Assembly: GCA_023379935.1 (NCBI GenBank)
Contig: JAMCPD010000012.1
Coordinates: forward strand, 62,001 to 126,000
Source: Actinomycetota bacterium
GTDB taxonomy: Bacteria; Actinomycetota; Acidimicrobiia; Acidimicrobiales; JAMCPD01
DNA length: 64,000 nt
Direction of reading: 5' to 3'
The stretch's first letter is position 1. Every line of letters begins with the position of its first letter. Both the position numbers and the translations under genes were made by a program. The notes beneath the pieces were generated by a model. The model searched no databases and was not told the DNA's origin. It saw nothing but the letters and a program-made list of their open reading frames with translations. Positions 16,767 to 24,743 of this stretch are shown here, piece after piece.

Positions 16767-17468
16767 CTATACCGCCTTTCCAGTACGCCGTTGCCAAACA
16801 AACGGAGCATTGAGAATGGCCAACAAAACAATAGCCAAACCCGCAGCTGAGAGAATATACCATGGCCACGGGCCCAGGAAATTTAAAAGAGTTGTCTGGG
16901 TTGGAATATGCGCCAGATACATATAGTTCCCACCTGTTAAAAAATCAATCACCCCCACAAAAGCAGTATAAGTAATAGTTATCACAAAGACTCGTATCGC
17001 GGCAAGCCTGGTTGGATATATACGCATTCCAACTACAAGGTATATTGCAGCTATAACTACGACAACATGGGCAATCAAATACTCTGCTTTAACGTAAAAA
17101 GGGGCAGTAAGTGCCAAATCCGGAGTGAGCACTCCTTGCAATGTCCCCGCAATTCCCCAAAAGTATACGAGTTCAACTAACTTCTTTGAACACGTCCATA
17201 AAGCCGCCACAGTCAAAATAGTAGCTACATCGCAAAGAGGAATCGGCAACGAGGTTGACCATGAGAACGGAACGGTAACTACAGTAGCCAGCCAGCCAAG
17301 GATGTTCCCCAAAAGCACGATAGCCAAGAGTTTGGAGACATAAGTGCTGTATCGCCCCTCGCTGAGCCGGCTAAATATACATAATGTGGCAGTTGATGCC
17401 AACATCAATCCAACCATGAAGAACCACAAGGCGGAAAAGATTGCCATAACATCTAATATTAGCTCCAA
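16767..17468 (-). CDS. TIGR02206-family (YwaF-like) integral membrane protein
   Basis: The protein has 233 residues and about seven hydrophobic segments. The family hallmarks are PLCDVATILTVAALWT, YFWGIAGTLQGVLTPDL, the HVVVVIAAIYLVVGMRIYP segment, FVGVIDFLTGGNYMYLAHIP and LLNFLGPWPWYILSAAGLAI. These match the YwaF/TIGR02206 membrane family, whose biochemical role is not established. It is encoded alone. The next gene is divergent, and nothing in the context suggests a substrate. Confidence 0.85.
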   Translation of the reverse strand: MELILDVMAIFSALWFFMVGLMLASTATLCIFSRLSEGRYSTYVSKLLAIVLLGNILGWLATVVTVPFSWSTSLPIPLCDVATILTVAALWTCSKKLVELVYFWGIAGTLQGVLTPDLALTAPFYVKAEYLIAHVVVVIAAIYLVVGMRIYPTRLAAIRVFVITITYTAFVGVIDFLTGGNYMYLAHIPTQTTLLNFLGPWPWYILSAAGLAIVLLAILNAPFVWQRRTGKAV

Positions 17469-17697
17469 AACTAAGAGTGTCTCTTTGTCAATATGGTTCT
17501 ATCAACCAGCAGTTGTGCCAAACATACAAAACTTTATATATACTGACAAGCCAATAAAAATGCAGCGCTTGTGGAGAATCGAAATTGTAACCCCATCTTA
17601 GAATTCAACAGCAGTTAACTTCTGAAGCGTCTAAACTAAAGTTTCATGGCCGAAAATACATCTATGCGAACCAGGCAGATCCCCAGGCAGATTCACA

Positions 17698-18609
17698 GTG
17701 AAAACAGTCGGTAAACCAACTGCAGGAGAAGTAATCACACGAGCCATACAAGATGCAGTTACCAAATTCATCATCAACGATATGGTATCTGTGAATAAAG
17801 ACCCTGAGGCAATACATCAGTCCAGAGTGGCGCTTCGTAAGCTCCGTTCTCATCTAACTACCGCCAAAGCATTAATGGACAGCCACTGGGTGAAGAAACT
17901 TAAATCACAAACTGCCGATTATGCAACACAACTTGGAGAGCTGAGAGACTTAGATGTCATGGAGGTATGTCTTAGACAGTCCCTGAAACGGCCTCATATT
18001 GCCCGATTTGTTGCCCACAACCTTCCCGACAAAGGCGAACCGTTAGTTAGGGCACTGCAAAATAGGAGACAAAAATGTTATAAACAACTTATGATCATGC
18101 GAGAAGGTGAACAGTTTCATGACATCCTTCTCCTGTTGTTGGATGCATCATACAGACCACACTTTAAAAAAAGAGCATCGGCACCCGCTGAAAAAATACT
18201 CCCTTTGCTACTAGAAAACTGCTGGATGTCATTGGAAAAAGCCGCAAAGAAAACGAAGGAGGATGCTCTGGCAGCTATACCCTTGTCTATCGACATGCAC
18301 AAACTGAGAATAGCAACAAAGAGGTTACGCTATACTGCAGAAGCGTGTTATGGGACTCCTCAGGTTGGTGATGCCATCTCAGCAAACAAGGTTGTTAAAA
18401 AGGCTGCCGATTTGCAAACAGTGCTGGGTGAATACCATGATATAAAGGTGTTTCAACAATGGTTATCAGAAGTGAACAAAAGGTCCGGTTTGAGATCACC
18501 TGTAATAGACAGGATTTGGAGTGACCAACAAAACCGTGCTGTTGAAATAGAAAAACAGTGGGTTTCATACTATAAAGAACTGGAAATAAACTATAAGGAG
18601 AATTACTGA
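17698..18609 (+). CDS. CHAD domain-containing protein
   Basis: The protein has 303 residues and is almost entirely a CHAD domain, the alpha-helical histidine-rich fold that binds polyphosphate. Typical signatures are VNKDPEAIHQSRVALRKLRS near residues 35-54, LGELRDLDVMEVCL, MHKLRIATKRLRYTAEACYG and LQTVLGEYHDIKVFQQWL. The conserved His and Arg/Lys residues of the two helical-bundle halves are present. There is no attached CYTH domain. The start is GTG at 17698 with no in-frame ATG upstream before a stop. It ends four bases before menG and may be co-transcribed with the menG-glp genes. Confidence 0.88.
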   Translation: MKTVGKPTAGEVITRAIQDAVTKFIINDMVSVNKDPEAIHQSRVALRKLRSHLTTAKALMDSHWVKKLKSQTADYATQLGELRDLDVMEVCLRQSLKRPHIARFVAHNLPDKGEPLVRALQNRRQKCYKQLMIMREGEQFHDILLLLLDASYRPHFKKRASAPAEKILPLLLENCWMSLEKAAKKTKEDALAAIPLSIDMHKLRIATKRLRYTAEACYGTPQVGDAISANKVVKKAADLQTVLGEYHDIKVFQQWLSEVNKRSGLRSPVIDRIWSDQQNRAVEIEKQWVSYYKELEINYKENY

Positions 18610-18612
18610 GCC

Positions 18613-19452
18613 GTGACTAAAATGCAATCGACAGAGGAAGATCCCATCTCTTTTCCTAAAACCCCCACACCACCACCTGAGCAAATAGAAAAGATGTTTG
18701 ATGCCATAGTCGCTCGCTATGACATATTCAACACAGTACTCTCCCTTGGGCTGGAAAAAAGGTGGCGTAAAGCGATAGTAAGATCTTCAAGGGTTGGGGT
18801 TCCCTCCGTATCGGCTAACTCCAACTCAAACCTTACCACTCGAAGTGCAACATCAAAAAGGGTTCTTGATCTGGGATGTGGAACTGGTGCGTTAACTATC
18901 ACATTGCCGCCTACCATCAAGATAGTTGGAATTGATTTAAGCCGTGTTATGTTAGAAACTGCTCACAAGCGCCTAAGCGAGTACCATGGCGAGTACAGTG
19001 GTGATCTAAGCAACGAAAACGGTTGCTACCGAAACGAAAAGCTCCAAGTTGGATTGTCTCAAGCGAGTGCTTATGAACTGCCATTTGCCGATGCTACATT
19101 TGACGCAGTATTGAGTGCTTTCGTGCTTAGAAACTTACACGAAAGGCAAACAGCATTTGATGAAGTAGCAAGGGTGACTAAGCCTGGTGGTAAAATAGCA
19201 CTTTTGGACATGACGGAACCAACCAATTCCTTAATGGATATAGGTTTTAAGGTTTATTTTCATACAATAGCACCATTAGTTGGCTTGGCAGCGGGACATT
19301 TTAATGCTTACCGCTATTTATCACGTTCCTATGCACAGCTACCATCCAATGAACAGATATGTCTGATGCTGGCTAAAGCAGGGTTTGTCCATACAACTGC
19401 TACTCCTTTTACAGGTGGGGTAGTCACGTTATTCAATGCCACAAGGCTATAG
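18613..19452 (+). CDS. menG: Demethylmenaquinone methyltransferase
   Basis: SAM-dependent C-methylation of demethylmenaquinone, the last step of menaquinone synthesis. It has 279 residues; the family is 230-260, and the extra length is a Ser/Asn-rich insertion at about 58-75 and another near 120-135. The UbiE/MenG hallmarks are FDAIVARYDIFNTVLSLGLE, VLDLGCGTGALTI, LPFADATFDAVLSAFVLRNL, VTKPGGKIALLDMTEP and a C-terminal FTGGVVTLFNATR. The start is GTG, with AAGGAG 12 bases upstream inside the CHAD gene. It sits just upstream of a respiratory glycerol-3-phosphate dehydrogenase that would reduce menaquinone. Confidence 0.92.
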   Translation: MTKMQSTEEDPISFPKTPTPPPEQIEKMFDAIVARYDIFNTVLSLGLEKRWRKAIVRSSRVGVPSVSANSNSNLTTRSATSKRVLDLGCGTGALTITLPPTIKIVGIDLSRVMLETAHKRLSEYHGEYSGDLSNENGCYRNEKLQVGLSQASAYELPFADATFDAVLSAFVLRNLHERQTAFDEVARVTKPGGKIALLDMTEPTNSLMDIGFKVYFHTIAPLVGLAAGHFNAYRYLSRSYAQLPSNEQICLMLAKAGFVHTTATPFTGGVVTLFNATRL

Positions 19453-19453
19453 G

Positions 19454-21253
19454 ATGTCAACCCTCGACAGGGAAGTAGCCCTCTCCAAGTTGGGCAGTGA
19501 AGAGTTTGACGTACTGGTAATAGGTGGTGGTATAACTGGCGCAGGTGTTGCCTTGGATGCTGCATCAAGGGGCTTAAAAGTCGCACTCGTAGAGAAGAAT
19601 GACTTTGCATCGGGAACTTCCTCAAAATCTTCAAAGCTGATTCATGGAGGTATCCGTTACTTACAGCATGGTGATTATCGTTTGGTCCATGAAAGCCTTG
19701 TGGAACGCCAGCGGCTTTTGGATAACGCACCAGACCTGGTTTCTCCGCTGCCTTTCATTATACCAATATTGCGCTCAAAAAAATCCGGTTATAAAAAGAC
19801 CAGGAATGTACCTAAAGAACTCTTACGCTCAACCATAACAAAAAGCATATCGAAAGGGATCGCAACAGCCTTGTGGATATACGATCTCACGGGTGGATGG
19901 CGCATAGGAAAGCTACACCGGCGTATACAAGTTGAAGAACTCCTTTCGCATATACCAACTTTGGATATAGCTAAAATTACCGGTGCTTTCATTTATTACG
20001 ATGCTCAGGCAGACGATGCACGTCTTGTGCTTGAAATATTGACTAAAGCAGTACTCGACTACGACGTAGTTATTGCCAACTACGCAGAAGTTGTTGCTTT
20101 TATAAAAGATGCATCAGAGACCTCCGTCGCAACAACCTCGCCCGAGTTGGTCAAAGGCGTCAAGGTAAGAGTTACACCAACCTCATCTCAGCAAACGCCG
20201 ATACATCCTGAAACCGTTGCGGAGGAAATAGAGGTAAAAGCCCGTATAGTAATAAACGCTACCGGAATATGGGCAGATGAGCTTCGCAGCCTGGACATCG
20301 GTGTCCATCCCCGCTCAATCACGCCGGCAAAAGGTATTCACATCACTGTTAACCATGACACACTGCCTTGTGATACAGCCGCTGTACTGTCTGTGAAAAA
20401 AGATCACAGAAATATCTTTGTAATTCCATGGCAAGATCATACCTACATAGGTACAACCGATACCGCTTATGACGGTGAATTGGATAACCCTCGATGCTGT
20501 CGGGAGGACATAGACTATCTTCTCCAAGCAGTAAACTACTGGCTTACCAAACCGGTGCGGGCAGAAGACATAACGGGAATTTGGGCAGGATTAAGGCCAC
20601 TTTTGACCCCCAATAGGGAAAAGCTGTCAACACGAACAGCCGATCTTTCCCGTCGCCATCAAGTCAGCGTATCAGGCAGCGGAGTGGTAACTATAACGGG
20701 TGGCAAACTGACTACTTACCGTAAAATGGCAGCCGATGCCGTGGACACCGCACTAAAACCAGCTGCCTACCCCGCGTCCGTTAGTAATGTGCCCATTAAC
20801 ACCGGACCCATTAACACCGGACCTTGTATAACCAAATCGTTGAGTTTGAAACCGGTTGAAACTCCTAAGATCACACATGACCAAACCGGATCCAGAGACA
20901 ACCCTGCTACGCGATCTAAGATAATAGCTAATTTAATAGCTCAAGATCCAACTCTCTCCCAACCTCTCGTTGAAGGGCTTCCTTACATCTGTGCCGAAGC
21001 AGTATATGCAGTCCGTTATGAGATGGCTCAAACATTAGATGACGTACTGTCACGACGTACCCGGGCAAGATTACGTAATGCCTATGCGACCGCTAAGAGC
21101 GCTAATAAGGTTGCAACCATAGTTGGACATGAACTTGGCTGGACCGAACAGAGAATCAAGGAGGAGGCTGAGGAGTTCTACGAAATGATAAAAGAGGAAA
21201 TACTTTATAGCGGACTCAACTGGACGGATGATAAGCTGGATCAAAAAGAATGA
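19454..21253 (+). CDS. glpD: FAD-dependent glycerol-3-phosphate dehydrogenase
   Basis: Membrane-associated enzyme oxidising sn-glycerol-3-phosphate to dihydroxyacetone phosphate and passing electrons to quinone. It has about 599 residues. The FAD motif is VLVIGGGITGAGVALDAASR, followed by SSKSSKLIHGGIRYLQHGDY, FVIPWQDHTYIGTTDT and TGIWAGLRPLL with the GGKLTTYRKMA active-site region, then a C-terminal DAO_C helical domain. The start at 19454 has AAGG seven bases upstream; an in-frame ATG at 19436 would overlap menG. A 15-bp duplication at 20792-20821 inserts a repeated PINTG between domains. The stop overlaps the next start (ATGA). Confidence 0.94.
   Translation: MSTLDREVALSKLGSEEFDVLVIGGGITGAGVALDAASRGLKVALVEKNDFASGTSSKSSKLIHGGIRYLQHGDYRLVHESLVERQRLLDNAPDLVSPLPFIIPILRSKKSGYKKTRNVPKELLRSTITKSISKGIATALWIYDLTGGWRIGKLHRRIQVEELLSHIPTLDIAKITGAFIYYDAQADDARLVLEILTKAVLDYDVVIANYAEVVAFIKDASETSVATTSPELVKGVKVRVTPTSSQQTPIHPETVAEEIEVKARIVINATGIWADELRSLDIGVHPRSITPAKGIHITVNHDTLPCDTAAVLSVKKDHRNIFVIPWQDHTYIGTTDTAYDGELDNPRCCREDIDYLLQAVNYWLTKPVRAEDITGIWAGLRPLLTPNREKLSTRTADLSRRHQVSVSGSGVVTITGGKLTTYRKMAADAVDTALKPAAYPASVSNVPINTGPINTGPCITKSLSLKPVETPKITHDQTGSRDNPATRSKIIANLIAQDPTLSQPLVEGLPYICAEAVYAVRYEMAQTLDDVLSRRTRARLRNAYATAKSANKVATIVGHELGWTEQRIKEEAEEFYEMIKEEILYSGLNWTDDKLDQKE
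20792..20821 (+). repeat. 15-bp tandem duplication in glpD
   Basis: CCCATTAACACCGGA is repeated at 20792-20806 and 20807-20821, giving a duplicated PINTG in a linker of GlpD. Confidence 0.9.
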
Positions 21254-22779
21254 CTAACCCGACTCTCTCAGTTCCAGACAATCTGCTCTCCCAGCTTGAG
21301 TCAATCTGCACCACGACTACAACTGAAGACGCCTTGACAGAAGCAGCCAGGGATTGGTGGCCTTTGATCTCCTGGCATATAGCACAAAAGGACACCCCAT
21401 CTTACAGACCGCTGGCAGTTTGTCGCCCTTTAAATACTGGAGAGGTAAGCCAAGTGCTCAAGTTGTGCAACTCAGCCAAGGTTCCTGTTACCCCATTCGG
21501 AGGACGCAGTGGAGTTTGCGGAGGGAGTTTACCCGTATTCGGAGGGATAAGTCTGGATCTGCGAGGAATGTCAGGAATTGTATCCATGGACAACACCTCG
21601 TTGTTAATAGAGGCAAAGGCAGGGACTTTCGGACATGTCTTGGAGGGCGAACTCCGTTCGAGAGAAGGGCTGACATTAGGGCATTGGCCGCAGTCCATAG
21701 AAATATCAACACTTGGAGGCTGGTTGGCATGTAGATCAGCAGGCCAATACTCCACCAGATATGGCAAAATTGAAGACATGGTTAGAAGCCTGGAAGTCGT
21801 ACTGGCAGACGGTACAGTCATACGCACGGGGGGGCATGCACCACGGAGCGCAACCGGTCCTGACCTGACGCAGTTGTTCGTAGGCTCCGAAGGAACACTG
21901 GGTATCATAACTCAAGCGGAGCTAAGCGTGCACAGACTGGCAAAAGCCCAAGAAAGCAAGGTGTTTGCATGGTCCAGCTTTGAAAAAGGCCTTGTGGCCT
22001 CTCGCCAGATACTGCAAAGAGGTGCTACGCCAGCAGTTCTCAGACTCTACGACTCGATAGAATCCTCCCGTAACTTCAGCCTGGGTTATGGAAGCGAAAT
22101 ACCGCCAGGCTCTTGCTTGATGATTGTAATTGACGAAGGAGATGCCGAGATCGTGCAAGCCACAATGGGTATAGTGACACAAGAATGTCATGAGGCAGTG
22201 GGTATGAATACCTCACTCGCAGACCACTGGTTACAACACCGCAACGACGTGTCAATCTTAGATACGTTACTTGAAGCCGGTGTAGTCGTAGATACCGTGG
22301 AAATAGCCGCAAAATGGATACAGTTACCAAGCATCTACTCGGAAATCTTAGACAAGCTGTCTGGCTTGGACGGAATACTTGTAGCCTCAGCCCATCAAAG
22401 CCACGCCTACACTGACGGTGCGTGTCTGTACTTTACCTTTGGGGGGCAAGAACCCTCCCCGCGACAAGTTTCCTCAGTGCCTTTGATAAAACCTTCAAAC
22501 ATTCAATGGGCTAACCATTTCTACAAAACAGCATGGGAGTCTATAATGGATACCGTAATTCAACATCAAGGTGCTATAAGCCATCACCATGGGATAGGGT
22601 TACTGCGAGCGCCATGGCTGGCAAAAAGCTTAGGCAACAGCATGGAAGTTCTGGCAACACTCAAAAAATCTCTTGACCCAAACGGAATTTTAAACCCCGG
22701 AAAATTGGGACTTAGCTCATCATTTGGTGACGAAGTAGACTTGCCTCTACCTTTTGGAAAGATTTACCCGCGATCATGA
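21250..22779 (+). CDS. FAD-linked oxidase of the alkyl-DHAP synthase (AGPS) type
   Basis: The protein has 509 residues. A PCMH/FAD-binding type 4 domain (about 60-240) includes VPVTPFGGRSGVCGG, TLGHWPQSIEISTLGGWLAC, RYGKIEDMVRSLEVVLADG and LFVGSEGTLGIITQAELSVH. A C-terminal oxidase domain has SHHHGIGLLRAPWL and PNGILNPGKLG. The HHH and TLGHWPQS segments are hallmarks of alkyldihydroxyacetonephosphate synthase, which makes ether bonds on DHAP. Mycobacteria have a similar flavoprotein next to glpD1. It is translationally coupled to glpD and glpK, so a glycerol-phosphate or DHAP-derived substrate is likely. True ether-lipid activity is unproven. Confidence 0.85.
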   Translation: MTNPTLSVPDNLLSQLESICTTTTTEDALTEAARDWWPLISWHIAQKDTPSYRPLAVCRPLNTGEVSQVLKLCNSAKVPVTPFGGRSGVCGGSLPVFGGISLDLRGMSGIVSMDNTSLLIEAKAGTFGHVLEGELRSREGLTLGHWPQSIEISTLGGWLACRSAGQYSTRYGKIEDMVRSLEVVLADGTVIRTGGHAPRSATGPDLTQLFVGSEGTLGIITQAELSVHRLAKAQESKVFAWSSFEKGLVASRQILQRGATPAVLRLYDSIESSRNFSLGYGSEIPPGSCLMIVIDEGDAEIVQATMGIVTQECHEAVGMNTSLADHWLQHRNDVSILDTLLEAGVVVDTVEIAAKWIQLPSIYSEILDKLSGLDGILVASAHQSHAYTDGACLYFTFGGQEPSPRQVSSVPLIKPSNIQWANHFYKTAWESIMDTVIQHQGAISHHHGIGLLRAPWLAKSLGNSMEVLATLKKSLDPNGILNPGKLGLSSSFGDEVDLPLPFGKIYPRS

Positions 22780-24284
22780 GCATACTCGTAATAGATATAG
22801 GAACCAGCGGCATAAAAGCTGCAGTGCTTGGAGAAGACATGAAGCTGATCCACACAAGCTACAAGGAGTTCCTTCCCTCTTCTGTTGTCCCCGGTTTTGT
22901 AGAGTTTGATGCTAACGCACTGGCCGACACCGTACTGGAGATGGCCAAAGCTACCATGACCCAGGCTGACAGCCGTCAAATAAGAAGCGTTGCCATCACC
23001 AATCAACGCTCGTCAACTATACTGTGGGACAAGACAACCTCAGTGCCTGTAGCACCCGGTATCGGTTGGCAAGACATCCGGACCGTAGGCACTTGTCTCC
23101 ACCTACAGGCAAGAGGCATCCAAATGGCACCAAATCTTTCAGCAACAAAGTTGGCATTCTTGCTTGAATTGGCCCAACAACAAGGTTTCAACACCGAACA
23201 GCTGTTGTTTGGAACAATTGATACCTTTCTGGCTTGGATGCTTTCAAAAGGAACGCTGCATATAACGGACCCGACTAATGCCGCCATGACCGGGCTCTTA
23301 GCTCATGATGCAACGCACTGGGATAATACGATATGCGAAGCGTTGAACATACCACTTCAATGTCTGCCAAAGATCGTAGACTCAGTTGGAGTTGTCGGCG
23401 AGGCAACCGCTCTGGACGGAGCACCGGTGATAGCAGGTATTGCAGGCGACCAACAGGCCTCGTTGGTAGGTCAAAGTTGTATGCTCGCCGGAATGACAAA
23501 AGCAACCTTTGGAACGGGTGCAATGTTGGATTTATGTCTCGGCGAACAACGTCCCGCCTTTCAATGGCGCGGCGAACATGGTTGTGTCCCCATAGTGGCG
23601 TGGAGAAATAAGGGTGAAACTTACTGGGGGTTAGAAGCAATTATGCTATCGGCCGGCGCCGCTATTAACTGGCTGATAGAAGATCTGGCGCTGTTCTCGG
23701 CTCCCGAAGATTGCGAAAAGTTGGCCAAGTCGGCCAAGGGGGGCGAACAGCTTTTCTTCGTACCGGCACTATTCGGGATGGGCACACCGGTATGGGATTT
23801 CGGAGCAAGAGGAACATTTATCGGGCTTACCCAGGGAATCGGTAAAAATGAACTTACCAGGGCCGTATTGGAAGGGATAGCACACAGGGGTGCGGATCTG
23901 CTTGAATCGGCAGAAAAGGATGCAAACTTGACGAAGCGGAAATTCTTCCACTCAGCAAAAGGGGCACCCACCGCACTGCGGGTAGACGGCGGAATGAGCC
24001 GCAATAACCTGTTTTTACAGTATCTGGCTGAAGCAACTGCCAAACCAATAGAGGTATCACAGGAGGTGGAAGCAACCACATTGGGAGCCGGTTATTTAGC
24101 AGGAATTGCAACAGGTGTATGGACAAAAGACGACATAATAGCCGCCTGGTCGCCCAAAGCAACCATAGAACCAAGTTCAAGTGCCAAAGCTGAAGAACGT
24201 CGCATGCAAATCCGTCAACAGTGGTATAAAGCGCGTGAATTGGCATGTCGCACAGTTCCGGAACTAAGCGAGCTGAAACTGTAG
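22776..24284 (+). CDS. glpK: Glycerol kinase-like FGGY carbohydrate kinase
   Basis: ATP-dependent kinase of 502 residues, the length of glycerol kinase. FGGY_N begins ILVIDIGTSGIKAAV and includes VAITNQRSSTILWDK and GIGWQDIRT, the glycerol-kinase substrate region (family NQRETT...WQDRR, with Ser-Ser for Glu-Thr here). FGGY_C has FIGLTQGIGKNELTRAVLEG and LRVDGGMSRNNLFLQYLA. The substituted residues in the substrate loop leave some doubt about glycerol as substrate. The context (glpD and the AGPS-like oxidase, four-base overlap) makes glycerol or a related polyol most likely. It ends the operon. Confidence 0.85.
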   Translation: MSILVIDIGTSGIKAAVLGEDMKLIHTSYKEFLPSSVVPGFVEFDANALADTVLEMAKATMTQADSRQIRSVAITNQRSSTILWDKTTSVPVAPGIGWQDIRTVGTCLHLQARGIQMAPNLSATKLAFLLELAQQQGFNTEQLLFGTIDTFLAWMLSKGTLHITDPTNAAMTGLLAHDATHWDNTICEALNIPLQCLPKIVDSVGVVGEATALDGAPVIAGIAGDQQASLVGQSCMLAGMTKATFGTGAMLDLCLGEQRPAFQWRGEHGCVPIVAWRNKGETYWGLEAIMLSAGAAINWLIEDLALFSAPEDCEKLAKSAKGGEQLFFVPALFGMGTPVWDFGARGTFIGLTQGIGKNELTRAVLEGIAHRGADLLESAEKDANLTKRKFFHSAKGAPTALRVDGGMSRNNLFLQYLAEATAKPIEVSQEVEATTLGAGYLAGIATGVWTKDDIIAAWSPKATIEPSSSAKAEERRMQIRQQWYKARELACRTVPELSELKL

Positions 24285-24287
24285 CCT

Positions 24288-24331
24288 TATGATCCGGCTG
24301 AGCTATGATCCGGCCGAGCTATGATCCGGCC
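24288..24331. repeat. 16-bp tandem repeat, 2.75 units, between convergent genes
   Basis: TATGATCCGGCTGAGC at 24288-24303 is followed by a one-base variant at 24304-24319 and a partial third copy to 24331. The third copy encodes the C-terminal GS and stop of the CopD-like protein, so the array looks like duplication of a gene end. Confidence 0.9.
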
Positions 24332-24723
24332 AGCATAACTCCCAAAAACATGGCTGCTAGAGCCGAAAGAGCGCTAACAGCCCCTAATATGCCTATAGCT
24401 TTTTTATTCTTCACCGCTCCATGGCCTAAGGCACCAAGCCCGGAAACAAGCGCCATGGCAATCTCGAAATACAAAGTAATATGCCAGCCATTGGACTGTT
24501 TTGCCGGATCCATGGCTATTACGTTCCAAATACCGGTTAGTATCAAGAGCGCATATGCAGGCCAAGCAAGCTTAGCGAACTGCCTCGCAACACGAGAAGA
24601 TCCGTCAGGGTGAAACATTCGGATGACCGGGAGCAACTCAGCCAAGCTCAACTGCCCTCCCACCCATATTGAAGCAGCGACTATATGCAAAAACAGCCTA
24701 ACAGTATTGAAAGTTACGCTCAT
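24319..24723 (-). CDS. CopD-like four-helix membrane protein
   Basis: Integral membrane protein of 134 residues with four hydrophobic segments (about 10-30, 48-68, 80-102, 108-130). The first, FLHIVAASIWVGGQLSLAEL, has the His-x-x-x-A-x-x-W-x-G-G pattern of CopD-family and related haem or copper membrane proteins. WPAYALLILTGIWNVIAMDP is also typical. It is last in the minus-strand catabolic run but 20 bases beyond the acyl-CoA synthetase, so co-transcription is possible. Its substrate is unknown. Confidence 0.75.
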   Translation of the reverse strand: MSVTFNTVRLFLHIVAASIWVGGQLSLAELLPVIRMFHPDGSSRVARQFAKLAWPAYALLILTGIWNVIAMDPAKQSNGWHITLYFEIAMALVSGLGALGHGAVKNKKAIGILGAVSALSALAAMFLGVMLAGS

Positions 24724-24743
24724 CCTACACGTCGCATATTATT

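Noticed and set aside
17647-17712. Short ORF upstream of the CHAD gene
   Set aside because: It has only 21 codons, overlaps the CHAD start in another frame and shows no ribosome-binding site.
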